Part shown: positions 9,293 to 18,740 of the stretch, piece after piece
Layout: every line of letters starts with the position of its first letter
How positions within the stretch are numbered: the stretch's first letter is position 1
Assembly: GCF_001618865.1 (NCBI RefSeq)
Contig: NZ_CP015136.1
Span: 2,701,001 to 2,765,000, forward strand
Origin: Luteitalea pratensis
Lineage (GTDB): Bacteria; Acidobacteriota; Vicinamibacteria; Vicinamibacterales; Vicinamibacteraceae
Direction of reading: 5' to 3'
Length of the DNA: 64,000 nt
Notes under the pieces: generated by a model
Databases searched by the model: none
What the model was told of the DNA's origin: nothing
What the model saw: the letters and a program-made list of their open reading frames with translations, nothing else
Position numbers and translations under genes: made by a program

Positions 9293-10492
9293 ATGCTTAC
9301 CGCCGAGTTCGAGTCCTTCATCGCCGACCGCATCGCGGAGCAGCATCGGGCTCTCGCCGCACGGTGGTTCGACCGGTTGCTGTTGCTGCTCCCCGTCGGT
9401 GCGCGGGAGATCTTTCCCACCAACAGTCTGCTCGACCACATCCCCTTCGTCATCGCCGAGATCGGCGAATGCGTGCGTCGGCCGGACGAGGTGGCGGTGG
9501 CGGCCAACACGAGCCTCACCGACAAGGCGCGGGAACTGGGCAATCTGCGTCACGGCCAGCGGGCGTCGTTGCACCAGGTCCTGCGCGAATACCAGATCCT
9601 CGGTGACGTGCTGGTCGCGTTCGTGCTCGACGAACTCGCCGGCGTGGCGGCCGCACCGGATGCCCGGGCCGCGGTCCTGGTGGTGGCGCGACTGCAGCAG
9701 GCGGTGAACGCCCTGTGCCAGACAACGGTCGAGACGTTCGTCGCGCTTTACACCGAGACGATCACCGACCAGGCGCGTCGGCTCGAGGAGTTCACTCGCC
9801 TGGCGGCGCACGAGTGGCGGCAACCGCTCAGCACCCTGCAGTTCGGCGTCACCCTGCTCCAGCGTCCGGACCTCGACGGCGCCCGCACGACGCGGCTGTG
9901 GGAAGCGATGGAGCGCAACGTCGCCCAGCTCGTGGAGGTGACCCGCAAGCTGGAAGCCGTGGCGCGCCTGGGCGGTGGCCAGGACACGCCGGTATTGCAG
10001 GCGGTGGCGCTGACCACCGTCGCGCAGGAGGCGTCGCGCCAGCTGCATGACATGGCCGAGGCGCGTGGCGTGGCGATCACCATCGCTGATGACTTGCCCG
10101 AGCTCCTCGTGGATGTCGGCCGGCTGGAACTGGTGCTGGTCAACCTCCTGTCCAACGGCATCAAGTACGCCGATCCATCCAGGCCCACGCGTCACGTGAT
10201 GGTCACGGGCCGCACCAGCAGCGATGGCGAGTGGTGCGAAGTGGACGTGTCGGACAACGGCGTCGGCATTCCCGCGCATGCGCTGAACGGCGTCTTCCGA
10301 CGGTTCTCCCGTGCCCATGCCGATCGGGAAGATCTCGCGCACGTGGCGGGCCTGGGCCTCGGGCTCGCGATCGTAGACGACGCGATGCGGGCGCTCGACG
10401 GACAGGTGTGGGTGGCTTCCGTGGAGGGCGAAGGCACCACCTTCACGCTGCGACTGCCCATGCGTGCGGCCGGCACCGGCGGCTCGTCCTAG
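9293..10492 (+). CDS. Histidine kinase with N-terminal RsbRD-like domain
   Basis: A 399-aa cytosolic sensor kinase with no membrane segment. Residues ~5-150 resemble the RsbRD_N domain seen in stressosome-type and soluble kinases. The phosphoacceptor is His173 in AAHEWRQPLS. The ATPase domain has the N box NLLSNGIKYAD, G1 VDVSDNGVGIP and G2 GLGLGLAIVDD. ATG 9293 is preferred over the upstream in-frame ATG at 9173 because homology begins at MLTAEFESFI and the upstream segment looks non-coding. No response regulator is adjacent. A frameshifted STAS-like gene lies convergent to it and may have been part of the same module. Confidence 0.85.
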   Translation: MLTAEFESFIADRIAEQHRALAARWFDRLLLLLPVGAREIFPTNSLLDHIPFVIAEIGECVRRPDEVAVAANTSLTDKARELGNLRHGQRASLHQVLREYQILGDVLVAFVLDELAGVAAAPDARAAVLVVARLQQAVNALCQTTVETFVALYTETITDQARRLEEFTRLAAHEWRQPLSTLQFGVTLLQRPDLDGARTTRLWEAMERNVAQLVEVTRKLEAVARLGGGQDTPVLQAVALTTVAQEASRQLHDMAEARGVAITIADDLPELLVDVGRLELVLVNLLSNGIKYADPSRPTRHVMVTGRTSSDGEWCEVDVSDNGVGIPAHALNGVFRRFSRAHADREDLAHVAGLGLGLAIVDDAMRALDGQVWVASVEGEGTTFTLRLPMRAAGTGGSS

Positions 10493-10503
10493 ACAGCCCG
10501 GAC

Positions 10504-10894
10504 TCACTCCGCCCCGTCGCGGTGTGCACCGGTGAGCCACGCCACCGCGGCGTCTCGGGTCGTGAACACATCGACGCGCTCCGACAGCGCGCCGGACGCG
10601 CCCATCAGCATCCGGACGATGCCATACGACACGGCGCCGTCCGACACCACGACCGCGACGAGTTCGGGAACGCCGAAGGTGTTGATCCAGCGCTGTACGC
10701 GTGCGTTGAGGACCTCGTAGCCCGGCACGGTCTGGATCTCGAGCTGCTGCATGTCGAGCAGCACGCGGCCGCCGCGCCACAAGCCGGACGCGTAGAGGCC
10801 GCCGTCGCCGCGTCCGATTGCGGCGAGGGACGAAGGTGCCGGCCAACGTCACCTCGGTGATACCCGATGGGTCATCACGCCGCCACTCGAAGTG
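10504..10894 (-). pseudogene. STAS/SpoIIAA-like protein, frameshifted
   Basis: Two reading frames on the minus strand join into one plausible protein of about 130 aa. The first starts at ATG 10894 (MHFEWRRDDPSGITEVTLAGT). The second runs from about 10830 to the stop at 10504 with VLLDMQQLEIQTVPGYEVL and VPELVAVVVSDGAVSYG, which resembles the SpoIIAA-like/STAS family. The switch falls near 10834 and needs one base removed (or two added). The downstream frame has a TGA just before the junction and no ATG start. Either the gene is decayed or the assembly has an indel there. Being beside an RsbRD-type kinase fits a former regulatory partner. Confidence 0.55.
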
Positions 10895-11080
10895 CATGAG
10901 CCCTTGCTGCCGGCACAGCGTATCAACGCTTCCGCCAGGCATGCCAGCTGCCACAAGCGGACATCGACTGCACGGGTCCTCCCAGACCGATGGCGCGCGT
11001 TCTGCCACGCCTCACGTGGAATGCCGCCCTGTCAATGCTTGAATGCCGCAAGGCGGCAATGTCGATTGCGGGATGCCCGC

Positions 11081-11174
11081 ACCCGGTACCGGTACCCGGT
11101 ACCCGGCACCCGATACCCGGCACCCGATACCCGGTACCCGGTACCCGGTACCCGGTACCCGGTACCCGGTACCC
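11081..11174. repeat. Heptamer tandem array, ACCCGGT x ~13
   Basis: About 13 copies of the 7-bp unit ACCCGGT (equivalently GGTACCC), with two ACCCGAT and two ACCCGGC variants and one 6-bp unit at 11088-11093. The six rightmost full units are identical. GGTACC at each junction is itself palindromic. The array lies in the non-coding stretch between the STAS remnant and the sigma-54 promoter. The flanks from 10895 to 11340 contain no gene I can support. Confidence 0.9.
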
Positions 11175-11340
11175 ATGTCCCCCTGCTGCTCATGCGTTCG
11201 CAGGGACGTCGCGGTTCACCCACCACGTGGTTCGGGGACAGGGACTGCCGGCGTCCCACCGACGCGACGCCCGGTCCCGGTAATGGGACGCGCTTCGGCC
11301 GGCGGGGGCGCGTCACGCGTAATGGCGGCCCAGCCCACGT

Positions 11341-11355
11341 TGGCGTGGACTTTGC
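11341..11355 (+). promoter_or_regulatory. Sigma-54 (RpoN) promoter core
   Basis: TGGCGTG-GACT-TTGC matches the -24/-12 consensus TGGCRYG-N4-TTGC at every fixed position, with the correct 10 bp between the GG and GC doublets. It lies directly upstream of the adaptor/ATPase/NtrC-type regulator/kinase operon, whose regulator is a sigma-54 activator. The predicted transcript start is about 11366-11367. It therefore argues for a translation start of the adaptor at or after 11369. Confidence 0.7.
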
Positions 11356-11368
11356 GTTGGGCTCTGAC

Positions 11369-12625
11369 GTGCCTGATGTTCCGTTGACTCCGCAAGAAGG
11401 ACGCCGCCGCCGCTGGCGGCGGATGCGCGTGCCCCTGGCTGCGCTCGTTCTCGCCATCGGCGGGGGAGCGACCGTGATGCGAATGGCTCCGGCCGCGCCG
11501 ACCGTTGACGGTAGCCCGCTGTGGTTCGATACCGTCGCCCGCGGCGAACTGGTGCGCGAGGTGCGCGGCACCGGCACGCTCGTGCCGGTCAACACCGCCT
11601 GGATCCCGGCGAGCACAGACGGCCGCGTCGCGCGTATCCTGTTGAGACCGGGCGCCCAGGTCCAACCCAACGACGTCATCCTCGAGTTGCAGAACCCGGC
11701 GCTGGCGCAGGAGGTCGTGGACACCCGCCTGCAACTGGCCGCCGCGGAGGCTCGCCTCCGCCGCGCCGACGCCGATGCGACCACCGCGCTCCTGGCGCAG
11801 GAGGCCCTGGTTGCCCAGACCGAGGCACAGTACGGGGAAGCCCGTGCCGATGCGGAGGCAGATGAAGCGCTGCTCGGCGACGGCCTGGTGTCGGAACTGC
11901 AGCACCGCCGCTCCTCGGCTCGCGCCAAGTCCTTGGCTCTGCAGGTCGCCGCGGAGCAAAAGCGTCTCGACGTCGGCAACGGCATGCGTCCCTCGCAGGT
12001 TGCCGAACAGCAGGCCGAGGTCGCGCGCATGCGCGCCCTGCTCGCCCTCAAGACCGAGCAACTGCAGCTACTCGCGGTCAGGGCCGGCATGGCCGGCGTG
12101 CTGCAGGCCGTGCCGGTGGAGCAGGGCAGCCAGGTGACCGCGGGCACCAACGTCGCTCGCGTTGCCGACCCGGCACAGCTCAAGGCGCAGGTGCGTGTTC
12201 CGGAGACCCAGGCGCGTGACGTCCAGATCGGGCAGGTGGCGCGGGTCGACACTCGTAACGGTGAGGCCGAGGGGCACGTCTCGCGGGTGGACCCGGCAGC
12301 CGTGAGCGGCACGGTCCTGGTCGACATCACGTTCACCGCGGCGCTACCCGACGGCGCCCGGCCCGACCTCTCGGTCGACGGCATCGTCGAGATCGAGCGG
12401 CTCGTCAACGTGCTGTACATGGCGCGGCCATCGAGCGGTCAGGAAAACGGCACGGTGAGTGTCTTCAGTGTCGACGGCGAGGGCATGGCGCATCGCCGCC
12501 AGGTGCGTCTCGGCAAGGGATCGGTCCGGCACATCCAGGTGGTCGAAGGTTTGCGTCAGGGCGAGCGCGTGATTCTCTCCGACATGTCGGCGTGGGATCA
12601 GGTCGATCGCCTCCAGATCAAGTAG
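11369..12625 (+). CDS. HlyD/MacA-like periplasmic adaptor (membrane fusion protein)
   Basis: A ~418-aa adaptor linking an inner-membrane transporter to an outer-membrane channel. It has a short basic n-region, one transmembrane segment (VPLAALVLAIGGGATVM), then a barrel-sandwich lipoyl half (RGTGTLVPVNTAWIPASTDG), a long alpha-helical hairpin rich in Ala/Glu (roughly residues 110-230), the second lipoyl half (VRAGMAGVLQAVPVEQGSQV) and a beta-barrel domain. GTG 11369 is chosen because it lies just after the predicted sigma-54 transcription start; GTG 11345 and ATG 11423 are alternatives. It is first in an operon with an ATPase and a two-component system, but no FtsX/MacB-type permease gene is present in the cluster. 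Confidence 0.82.
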   Translation: MPDVPLTPQEGRRRRWRRMRVPLAALVLAIGGGATVMRMAPAAPTVDGSPLWFDTVARGELVREVRGTGTLVPVNTAWIPASTDGRVARILLRPGAQVQPNDVILELQNPALAQEVVDTRLQLAAAEARLRRADADATTALLAQEALVAQTEAQYGEARADAEADEALLGDGLVSELQHRRSSARAKSLALQVAAEQKRLDVGNGMRPSQVAEQQAEVARMRALLALKTEQLQLLAVRAGMAGVLQAVPVEQGSQVTAGTNVARVADPAQLKAQVRVPETQARDVQIGQVARVDTRNGEAEGHVSRVDPAAVSGTVLVDITFTAALPDGARPDLSVDGIVEIERLVNVLYMARPSSGQENGTVSVFSVDGEGMAHRRQVRLGKGSVRHIQVVEGLRQGERVILSDMSAWDQVDRLQIK

Positions 12626-12653
12626 AGTCCCAAAGCGAAAGAGCGTCAACACG

Positions 12654-13388
<735 letters not shown>

Positions 13389-13409
13389 GGCATCAGCAGC
13401 AACGCCTCC

Positions 13410-14786
13410 ATGACCGCCCCTGCGCCTTCGCCTCCACGTCCCCGGGTGCTCGTGGCCGACGATCAGGCCGACGTCGTGGAGGCGGTACGGCTGCTGCTCA
13501 AGCTCGAAGGCTATGACGTCGACGGGGTGGGTTCGCCCGGCGCCGTCCTGGCCGCCGTCGAAGGTGGCCAGCACGACCTCGCGCTGATCGACCTCAATTA
13601 CGCGCGCGACACGACGTCAGGGGTGGAGGGGCTCGACCTGCTGACGCAACTGCGTCAGGTCGACCAGACCCTGCCCGTCGTCGTGATGACGGCGTGGGGA
13701 ACCGTCGACATGGCGGTCGAGGCGATGCATCGCGGTGCCGGGGACTTCATCCAGAAGCCCTGGGAGAACGCACGCCTGCTCGCGGTGTTGCGCACCCAGG
13801 TGGAACTCGGTCGTGCGCTGCGCCGGACACGGCAGCTCGAGGCCGAGAACGCATTGCTGCGACCGGCACCGGCCAGCACCCTCGTCGCCGAATCGCCGGC
13901 CATGCGCCCGGTCCTGCAGGTGCTCGCCCGTGTCGGGCCGTCAGATGCCAACGTCTTGATCACCGGCGAGAACGGCACGGGCAAGTCGATGCTGGCCCGG
14001 GCGCTGCACGACGCCTCGCCTCGGGTGAGCGGTCCGTTCGTCGCCGTGAATACCGGCGGGCTGTCCGAGACACTGGTCGACAGCGAGTTGTTCGGCCACG
14101 AGCGTGGCGCGTTCACCGATGCCCGCACGGAACGCCTGGGCCGCTTCGAGGTAGCCGACGGCGGCACGCTGTTCCTGGACGAGATCGGCAACATGCCGGC
14201 GTCGGTGCAGTCGCGACTCCTGCGCGTCCTGGAGACCCGTGAGTTCGAGCGCCTCGGATCGTCGCGCACGCGGCGCATCGACGTACGCCTGCTGTCGGCG
14301 TCCAACGCCGACCTTCAGGCCGAAGTCGAACAGGGGCGCTTCCGCCGCGACCTGCTGTTTCGCCTCAATACCGTCGAAGTCCGCATGCCGCCGCTGCGTG
14401 AACGACGTGAAGACATCCCACTGCTTGCCAGCTCGTTCCTCGTTCGACATGCGCGCCGGTATCGCAAGCAGCTGGACGGCTTCGAGCCGTCGGCCCTGCA
14501 GGCGATGCTCGAGCATTCGTGGCCGGGTAACATCCGCGAGCTCGATCACGCCGTCGAACGCGCCGTCCTCATGAGTGACGGGCCGCGCATCACGGGCGAT
14601 GCCCTCGCCCTCGAGCCGACCAAGGAAGGCGGTCCGAGGATCGACGACATGAGCCTGGAGGATGTCGAGGCCTACCTCGTGCGCAAGGCGCTCGATCGTC
14701 ATGGCCGCAACGCCAGTGCGGCCGCCGAGGCGCTTGGTCTCAGCCGAAGCGCCATGTACAGGCGCATGCAGCGACTCGGACTCTAG
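13410..14786 (+). CDS. Sigma-54-dependent response regulator, NtrC family
   Basis: A 458-aa transcription activator. The receiver domain (residues ~10-125) carries acidic residues DD (17-18), phosphoacceptor Asp61 and the conserved Lys in QKPW. The AAA+ domain has Walker A GENGTGKS (186-193), the sigma-54 contact loop as GAFTDA (233-238, usually GAFTGA), and Walker B LFLDEIG (254-260). A Fis-type helix-turn-helix with SAAAEALGLSRSAMYRRM closes the protein. The kinase gene follows 3 nt after the stop. The perfect-core sigma-54 promoter upstream of the operon suggests autoregulation. Confidence 0.93.
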   Translation: MTAPAPSPPRPRVLVADDQADVVEAVRLLLKLEGYDVDGVGSPGAVLAAVEGGQHDLALIDLNYARDTTSGVEGLDLLTQLRQVDQTLPVVVMTAWGTVDMAVEAMHRGAGDFIQKPWENARLLAVLRTQVELGRALRRTRQLEAENALLRPAPASTLVAESPAMRPVLQVLARVGPSDANVLITGENGTGKSMLARALHDASPRVSGPFVAVNTGGLSETLVDSELFGHERGAFTDARTERLGRFEVADGGTLFLDEIGNMPASVQSRLLRVLETREFERLGSSRTRRIDVRLLSASNADLQAEVEQGRFRRDLLFRLNTVEVRMPPLRERREDIPLLASSFLVRHARRYRKQLDGFEPSALQAMLEHSWPGNIRELDHAVERAVLMSDGPRITGDALALEPTKEGGPRIDDMSLEDVEAYLVRKALDRHGRNASAAAEALGLSRSAMYRRMQRLGL

Positions 14787-14789
14787 CCG

Positions 14790-16118
14790 ATGCGGCATGC
14801 AGCGGGTGTGACGCTCTGGGCACTCCTGCTGATCGGCCCCGCCCTCGGCCTGGCGGCGACGATGCTGCTGCGTGGCGCTCCCGCCTACGGCCCCGCCTCG
14901 CTCACACTGCTCGCCATCGTCGTGACCTGGTCCGCGTACGCGTTGTACATGCTGCGCCGCGCCGTCGTCGCGCCGCTGCGGACGACGTCGGCGTTGCTGC
15001 AGGGGCTGCGCGAAGGGAACTTCTCGGTGCGCGCGCGCGCCGACATCGCTGATGACGACGTCGGCGTCCTGCTGCACGAGTTCAACGCCCTGGCCGCGTG
15101 GTTGCAGACGCAGCGCCTCACGGAGGTCGAGGCGAGTGCGCTGCTGACCACGGTGATGTCGGAGCTCGAGTCGGCGGTGCTGGCCTTCGACGATCGACAC
15201 GTGCTGCGGCTGGCCAATCCCGCCGCGGCCCGCCTTTTCGCGAGGCCTGTCGAGAGTGTCCTGGGGATGACGGCGGAGGAACTCGGCTGCGAGCCCCTGC
15301 TGCAATCGAGCGAGCCGGGCCTGGTGTCGCTGGACACGCCCGGCGCGTCGGGGCGCTGGGACGTCCGGCATTCGTCCTTCAGGCAGGATGGCCTCGCGCA
15401 TCACCTGCTGGTGCTCAACGAGGTGAGTCGCGCGTTGCGCGAGGAGGAGCGACTCGCGTGGCGGCGGTTGATCCGCGTCCTCAGTCACGAGCTCAACAAC
15501 TCGCTGACGCCGATCACGTCGATCGCCAACAGCCTGGCCCGGTTCGTGGAACGAGCGGATATGGACGACGGATCGCGCGCCGACGTGCGGCGCGGCCTCG
15601 GCGTCATCGAGTCACGGGCCGAGTCCCTGAACCGGTTCCTGCGCGGCTATGCCACGCTCGCGAAGCTGCCGCCGCCGACCATCCAGGACGTGGCCATCGG
15701 CCCCGTCGTCGAGCGGGTCGCGGCACTGCAGCCGTCGCCGTTGCTGGAGGTCGTTCCCGGCCCCGACGTGGTGGTCCGCGCCGATCCCGATCAGCTCGAG
15801 CAACTGCTCATCAACCTGGTTCGCAACGCCCTCGATGCGTCGCACGAATCCGGCGGGCTCGCGCAGGTGCAGTGGCACGTCGAGAACACGGGCGACGTGG
15901 AAGTCCGCATCCTCGATCGGGGACGCGGCGTCACCGCGGGCGCCGACGTGTTCGTGCCGTTCTTCACGACCAAGCCTGGCGGAACCGGCATCGGGCTGGC
16001 GCTGTGCCGGCAGATTGCCGACGCGCACGGCTGGCACGTGTCGCTCGAGAATCGGGCCAACGGGCCCGGGTGCGTGGCGCGGCTACGGCTGCCCGCGACA
16101 CGCCTCGCCTCCACCTGA
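14790..16118 (+). CDS. Membrane sensor histidine kinase, NtrB/NtrY-like
   Basis: A 442-aa kinase with two N-terminal transmembrane helices separated by a very short loop (residues ~8-28 and 36-56), a HAMP-like segment (60-110), a PAS-like domain (~112-210), the phosphoacceptor His233 in LSHELNNSLTPI, and an ATPase domain with LVRNALDAS and PGGTGIGLALCRQIADAHG. The almost absent periplasmic loop suggests sensing in the membrane or cytosol. It is the cognate kinase of the preceding regulator by adjacency. Confidence 0.92.
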   Translation: MRHAAGVTLWALLLIGPALGLAATMLLRGAPAYGPASLTLLAIVVTWSAYALYMLRRAVVAPLRTTSALLQGLREGNFSVRARADIADDDVGVLLHEFNALAAWLQTQRLTEVEASALLTTVMSELESAVLAFDDRHVLRLANPAAARLFARPVESVLGMTAEELGCEPLLQSSEPGLVSLDTPGASGRWDVRHSSFRQDGLAHHLLVLNEVSRALREEERLAWRRLIRVLSHELNNSLTPITSIANSLARFVERADMDDGSRADVRRGLGVIESRAESLNRFLRGYATLAKLPPPTIQDVAIGPVVERVAALQPSPLLEVVPGPDVVVRADPDQLEQLLINLVRNALDASHESGGLAQVQWHVENTGDVEVRILDRGRGVTAGADVFVPFFTTKPGGTGIGLALCRQIADAHGWHVSLENRANGPGCVARLRLPATRLAST

Positions 16119-16133
16119 CACGACGCTGTCGCC

Positions 16134-18572
16134 TCACAACGTCTTGAGGTAGGCAAGCAGCGCGCCGACGCGCGAGCCGGTGATGCGGGTCTCGATTTCC
16201 TTGCGGTCCGCAATCGGATCCAACCCCTTCGTGTCGGGACAGAGGTCGGCGCCGAAGCGGTGACCGGTATTCGAGCGGCCGGGCACCGTCGTGTCGTATT
16301 CCTTCACCAGCATCGACTCGCCCGGCGCATAGCGCGCCTTCGGCCGGTCGGCCCATTCGAAGCCGACCAGGGCCTCGTCGTAGTGCAGGTTCCCGCGCAG
16401 GAAACGCGCCGGCCGGGTCGACGGGCACAGCAACTGCCCGAGCGTCGGCACCGAGCCGTTGTGCAGGTACGGCGCCTGCGCCCAGATGCCGTGCAGCATG
16501 TCCGCCTTGTAGCCGCTGGTGCGCTCCGCCACCCGGCGCGGCGTATCGCGGAAGTACTCGTCCAGGCGCGCGTTCCAGTCGCCCTTGGGCATGCACCATT
16601 CGGCACCGGGCTCGCCCTTGTGGTTCATGCCGTAGATGACGCACGCCTCCATCACGAGCGCTGCCAGGCCGTATCGCGACACGCTCGTATTCACCATCGT
16701 CCGATTCGGATCGACGCCGAGCATCTGCCATGGGTAGATGCGCTCGTTGCGTGGCGCGTGGCAGGTCGCGCAGGTGTCTCTGAAGATCGCCTTGCCTTCG
16801 CGGGCGCGGGCAAGATCGACGCTCGCAAACGGATACGGCGGCGGTGGCAGGTTGTCGATGAACGGGTTCAGCGGTTCATGGATGCGAACGTTCACCATGC
16901 GTGGATCGCCGGTGGCCGAGGCACCGGATGCGAGCGTCCGCGACGAGGCGCCCTGGTTGCCGTCCCAATTGGCGTGGTAGCGCTGCGTGGCCCACGTCAC
17001 GCTCTTGATGTCGATCGGCGCAGGCACGGGCGGCGCCCACACCGACAGGCTGGCGAATGTCCGGTCGGAGGCCATCCGTGCGTCCGCCGCTGGCGCGGTC
17101 ATGCCGGCCACATCGGCAGGCAGTCCATTGGCAATCGAGAAGCCGGTGAAGAACGGGCTCTTCGGATTGTCGCGCTGCACGAAGTCCATGAAGCTGTTGT
17201 CGCGACGCCGCGTGTGAATCGCGACGAGGCCGGACGCGATGCCGAAGGCATCCATCTGGCCGGGCCGATCCTCGAAGACGTCGGGCAATCGCTGCTTGTA
17301 GGCATTGTTCTTCGCGACGACGTGATAGATGAAGTGCGTCTTGACGCCGAGGGCGATGACGTCCTGGATCACGCTCGGGAAGGCGTCGGCGACGACCAGC
17401 GTCTGCTGCTTGCCGCGGGCGATGTCGGCAGGCGACGACCCGTACAGCGACTCGGGGCGATGCCTTGCCTTGTCGATCATCTCCGTGTAGAGCGCCTTGA
17501 CCACACTCGTTCGCGGCTTGATGTTGGCCGGGTTCACCGGCGACGTGGACGCGGGATCGAAGCCGGACTGGACGAGCGCGCCCGCCGTCAGCATCAGCAA
17601 TTTCGAGTAGTACTGGGCCTCGATCTCGGTGTTGGGCATCCCGGGCAGGTACCGCATCTTCCCGGACACCAGCACGCGACCGACGTGGCATGCGGCACAC
17701 GACAGCGACACGCGATCGGTGGTCCCGGGGCTGCCGAACCCGGGCCGGTCCCGTTCCCAGTTCTCCTCGTGCGCGGTCGTGGTTATCTTGGCGACGAGCA
17801 GCGCCGTGTTCTTGAAGACACGCCGTGCGAGCAGGCTGCCGTCGAGCACCGCCGATTGCGTACGCGACAGCGGTGTGAACGTCTGCGGGTTCTCGAACGC
17901 GAAGCCGTATGGCAGGTTCGCGTGACGCTCGGCAGCGGGCCGCAGTACGCCGTCGACGTAATCGGACGGATTGGCGGCGATGCCGATGTGATCGAACGTC
18001 CACTCGCTGTTCGTGCCTCCGCCGGCCACCGGCACTGTCGCCTGCCGCTTCCAGATGCGCGCGATGGCGCGAAGTTCCGGGTTCTGGTGATTGGGGTCGA
18101 GGTCCAGCAGCGTCTTGAAGAGAACGAAGGGCACGCCGTTGAAGCCGACAGGGTTGTCCTGGAACCAGCGCCACGCGAGTTGCGGAGTCTGGCCGGCGCG
18201 GAAGCCATAGGCAGCCGCGTGTCCTGGATCGGCGTCGGCCAGGTATGCCGCGATCGCCCGGTCGCGCCTGGCCTGTTCCGAGTGCCAGTCGGTCACGACG
18301 GTGCCGTCCACCCACGATACGATCTGATCGGAGCTGTCGTCGTCGAGCGGCCGCACGAGGCCGGCCTGGGCGGGTGGCGCTGCCGCTGCGGCCTGGTACT
18401 CCGCAGGCCGTTCGCGAGTACACGCGAGGCTCAGCGTGGCGAGTACGGCGATGGCCACATGCAGGGGCCGTGTCGTGGTGGGCCGTGGGCGGGGAGCCGG
18501 CCCTACCGGCGTGCGACTCGCGCTGCCGTCGCGGGGATCCGCAGGCATCCAAGGCGGCAGTCTGGCGATCAT
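16134..18572 (-). CDS. Di-haem c-type cytochrome, RoxA/cytochrome-peroxidase-like lipoprotein
   Basis: About 812 aa, exported. Two c-type haem motifs are visible: CAACH (encoded around 17686-17700) and CATCH (around 16758-16772). The C-terminal phrase APYLHNGSVPTLGQLL is characteristic of the RoxA/RoxB-type (rubber oxygenase) and di-haem peroxidase superfamily. A hydrophobic signal ending in LSLAC suggests a lipoprotein, but from ATG 18572 the Cys is residue 51 (residue 42 from ATG 18548), so the n-region is long and the start is uncertain. The length exceeds that of MauG/CcpA peroxidases. Whether it is an oxygenase or a peroxidase cannot be settled by eye. Convergent with the kinase; no cytochrome-biogenesis gene nearby. 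Confidence 0.8.
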   Translation of the reverse strand: MIARLPPWMPADPRDGSASRTPVGPAPRPRPTTTRPLHVAIAVLATLSLACTRERPAEYQAAAAAPPAQAGLVRPLDDDSSDQIVSWVDGTVVTDWHSEQARRDRAIAAYLADADPGHAAAYGFRAGQTPQLAWRWFQDNPVGFNGVPFVLFKTLLDLDPNHQNPELRAIARIWKRQATVPVAGGGTNSEWTFDHIGIAANPSDYVDGVLRPAAERHANLPYGFAFENPQTFTPLSRTQSAVLDGSLLARRVFKNTALLVAKITTTAHEENWERDRPGFGSPGTTDRVSLSCAACHVGRVLVSGKMRYLPGMPNTEIEAQYYSKLLMLTAGALVQSGFDPASTSPVNPANIKPRTSVVKALYTEMIDKARHRPESLYGSSPADIARGKQQTLVVADAFPSVIQDVIALGVKTHFIYHVVAKNNAYKQRLPDVFEDRPGQMDAFGIASGLVAIHTRRRDNSFMDFVQRDNPKSPFFTGFSIANGLPADVAGMTAPAADARMASDRTFASLSVWAPPVPAPIDIKSVTWATQRYHANWDGNQGASSRTLASGASATGDPRMVNVRIHEPLNPFIDNLPPPPYPFASVDLARAREGKAIFRDTCATCHAPRNERIYPWQMLGVDPNRTMVNTSVSRYGLAALVMEACVIYGMNHKGEPGAEWCMPKGDWNARLDEYFRDTPRRVAERTSGYKADMLHGIWAQAPYLHNGSVPTLGQLLCPSTRPARFLRGNLHYDEALVGFEWADRPKARYAPGESMLVKEYDTTVPGRSNTGHRFGADLCPDTKGLDPIADRKEIETRITGSRVGALLAYLKTL

Positions 18573-18630
18573 GTCTTGAACAACGAACGCGGCTGCCAGA
18601 CCGGACCAACGGATGAGATGGCTTAGACAA

Positions 18631-18658
18631 AACGCCGAACGCCGAACGCCGAACGCCG
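18631..18658. repeat. Heptamer tandem array, AACGCCG x 4
   Basis: Four perfect copies of AACGCCG, followed 20-40 bp later by the degenerate GAACGCTGAACGC. The unit is shared with the degenerate copies at ~2672-2750, showing a dispersed heptamer family. Confidence 0.85.
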
Positions 18659-18710
18659 CGGGCCGCCTTGAGGAACCCGAACGCTGAACGCAGCGGGATC
18701 GGCCATCGAC

Positions 18711-18731
18711 GAATCCCGAATCCCGAATCCC
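18711..18731. repeat. Heptamer tandem array, GAATCCC x 3
   Basis: Three perfect copies of GAATCCC between the cytochrome gene and the PadR gene. A related GATTCCC run occurs at 21854-21888. Same period (7 bp) as the other arrays but a different unit. Confidence 0.85.
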
Positions 18732-18740
18732 GTCTCGACC

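Noticed and set aside
9137-11008. 623-codon minus-strand frame opposite the RsbRD kinase
   Set aside because: Most of it is antisense to the kinase. Only its first ~23 residues after 10894 belong to the real (frameshifted) STAS-like gene.
10892-11368. In-frame N-terminal extension of the HlyD-like adaptor
   Set aside because: It would translate the heptamer array (VPGTRYP repeats) and overlap the STAS remnant and the sigma-54 promoter. The adaptor's own membrane anchor lies further downstream.
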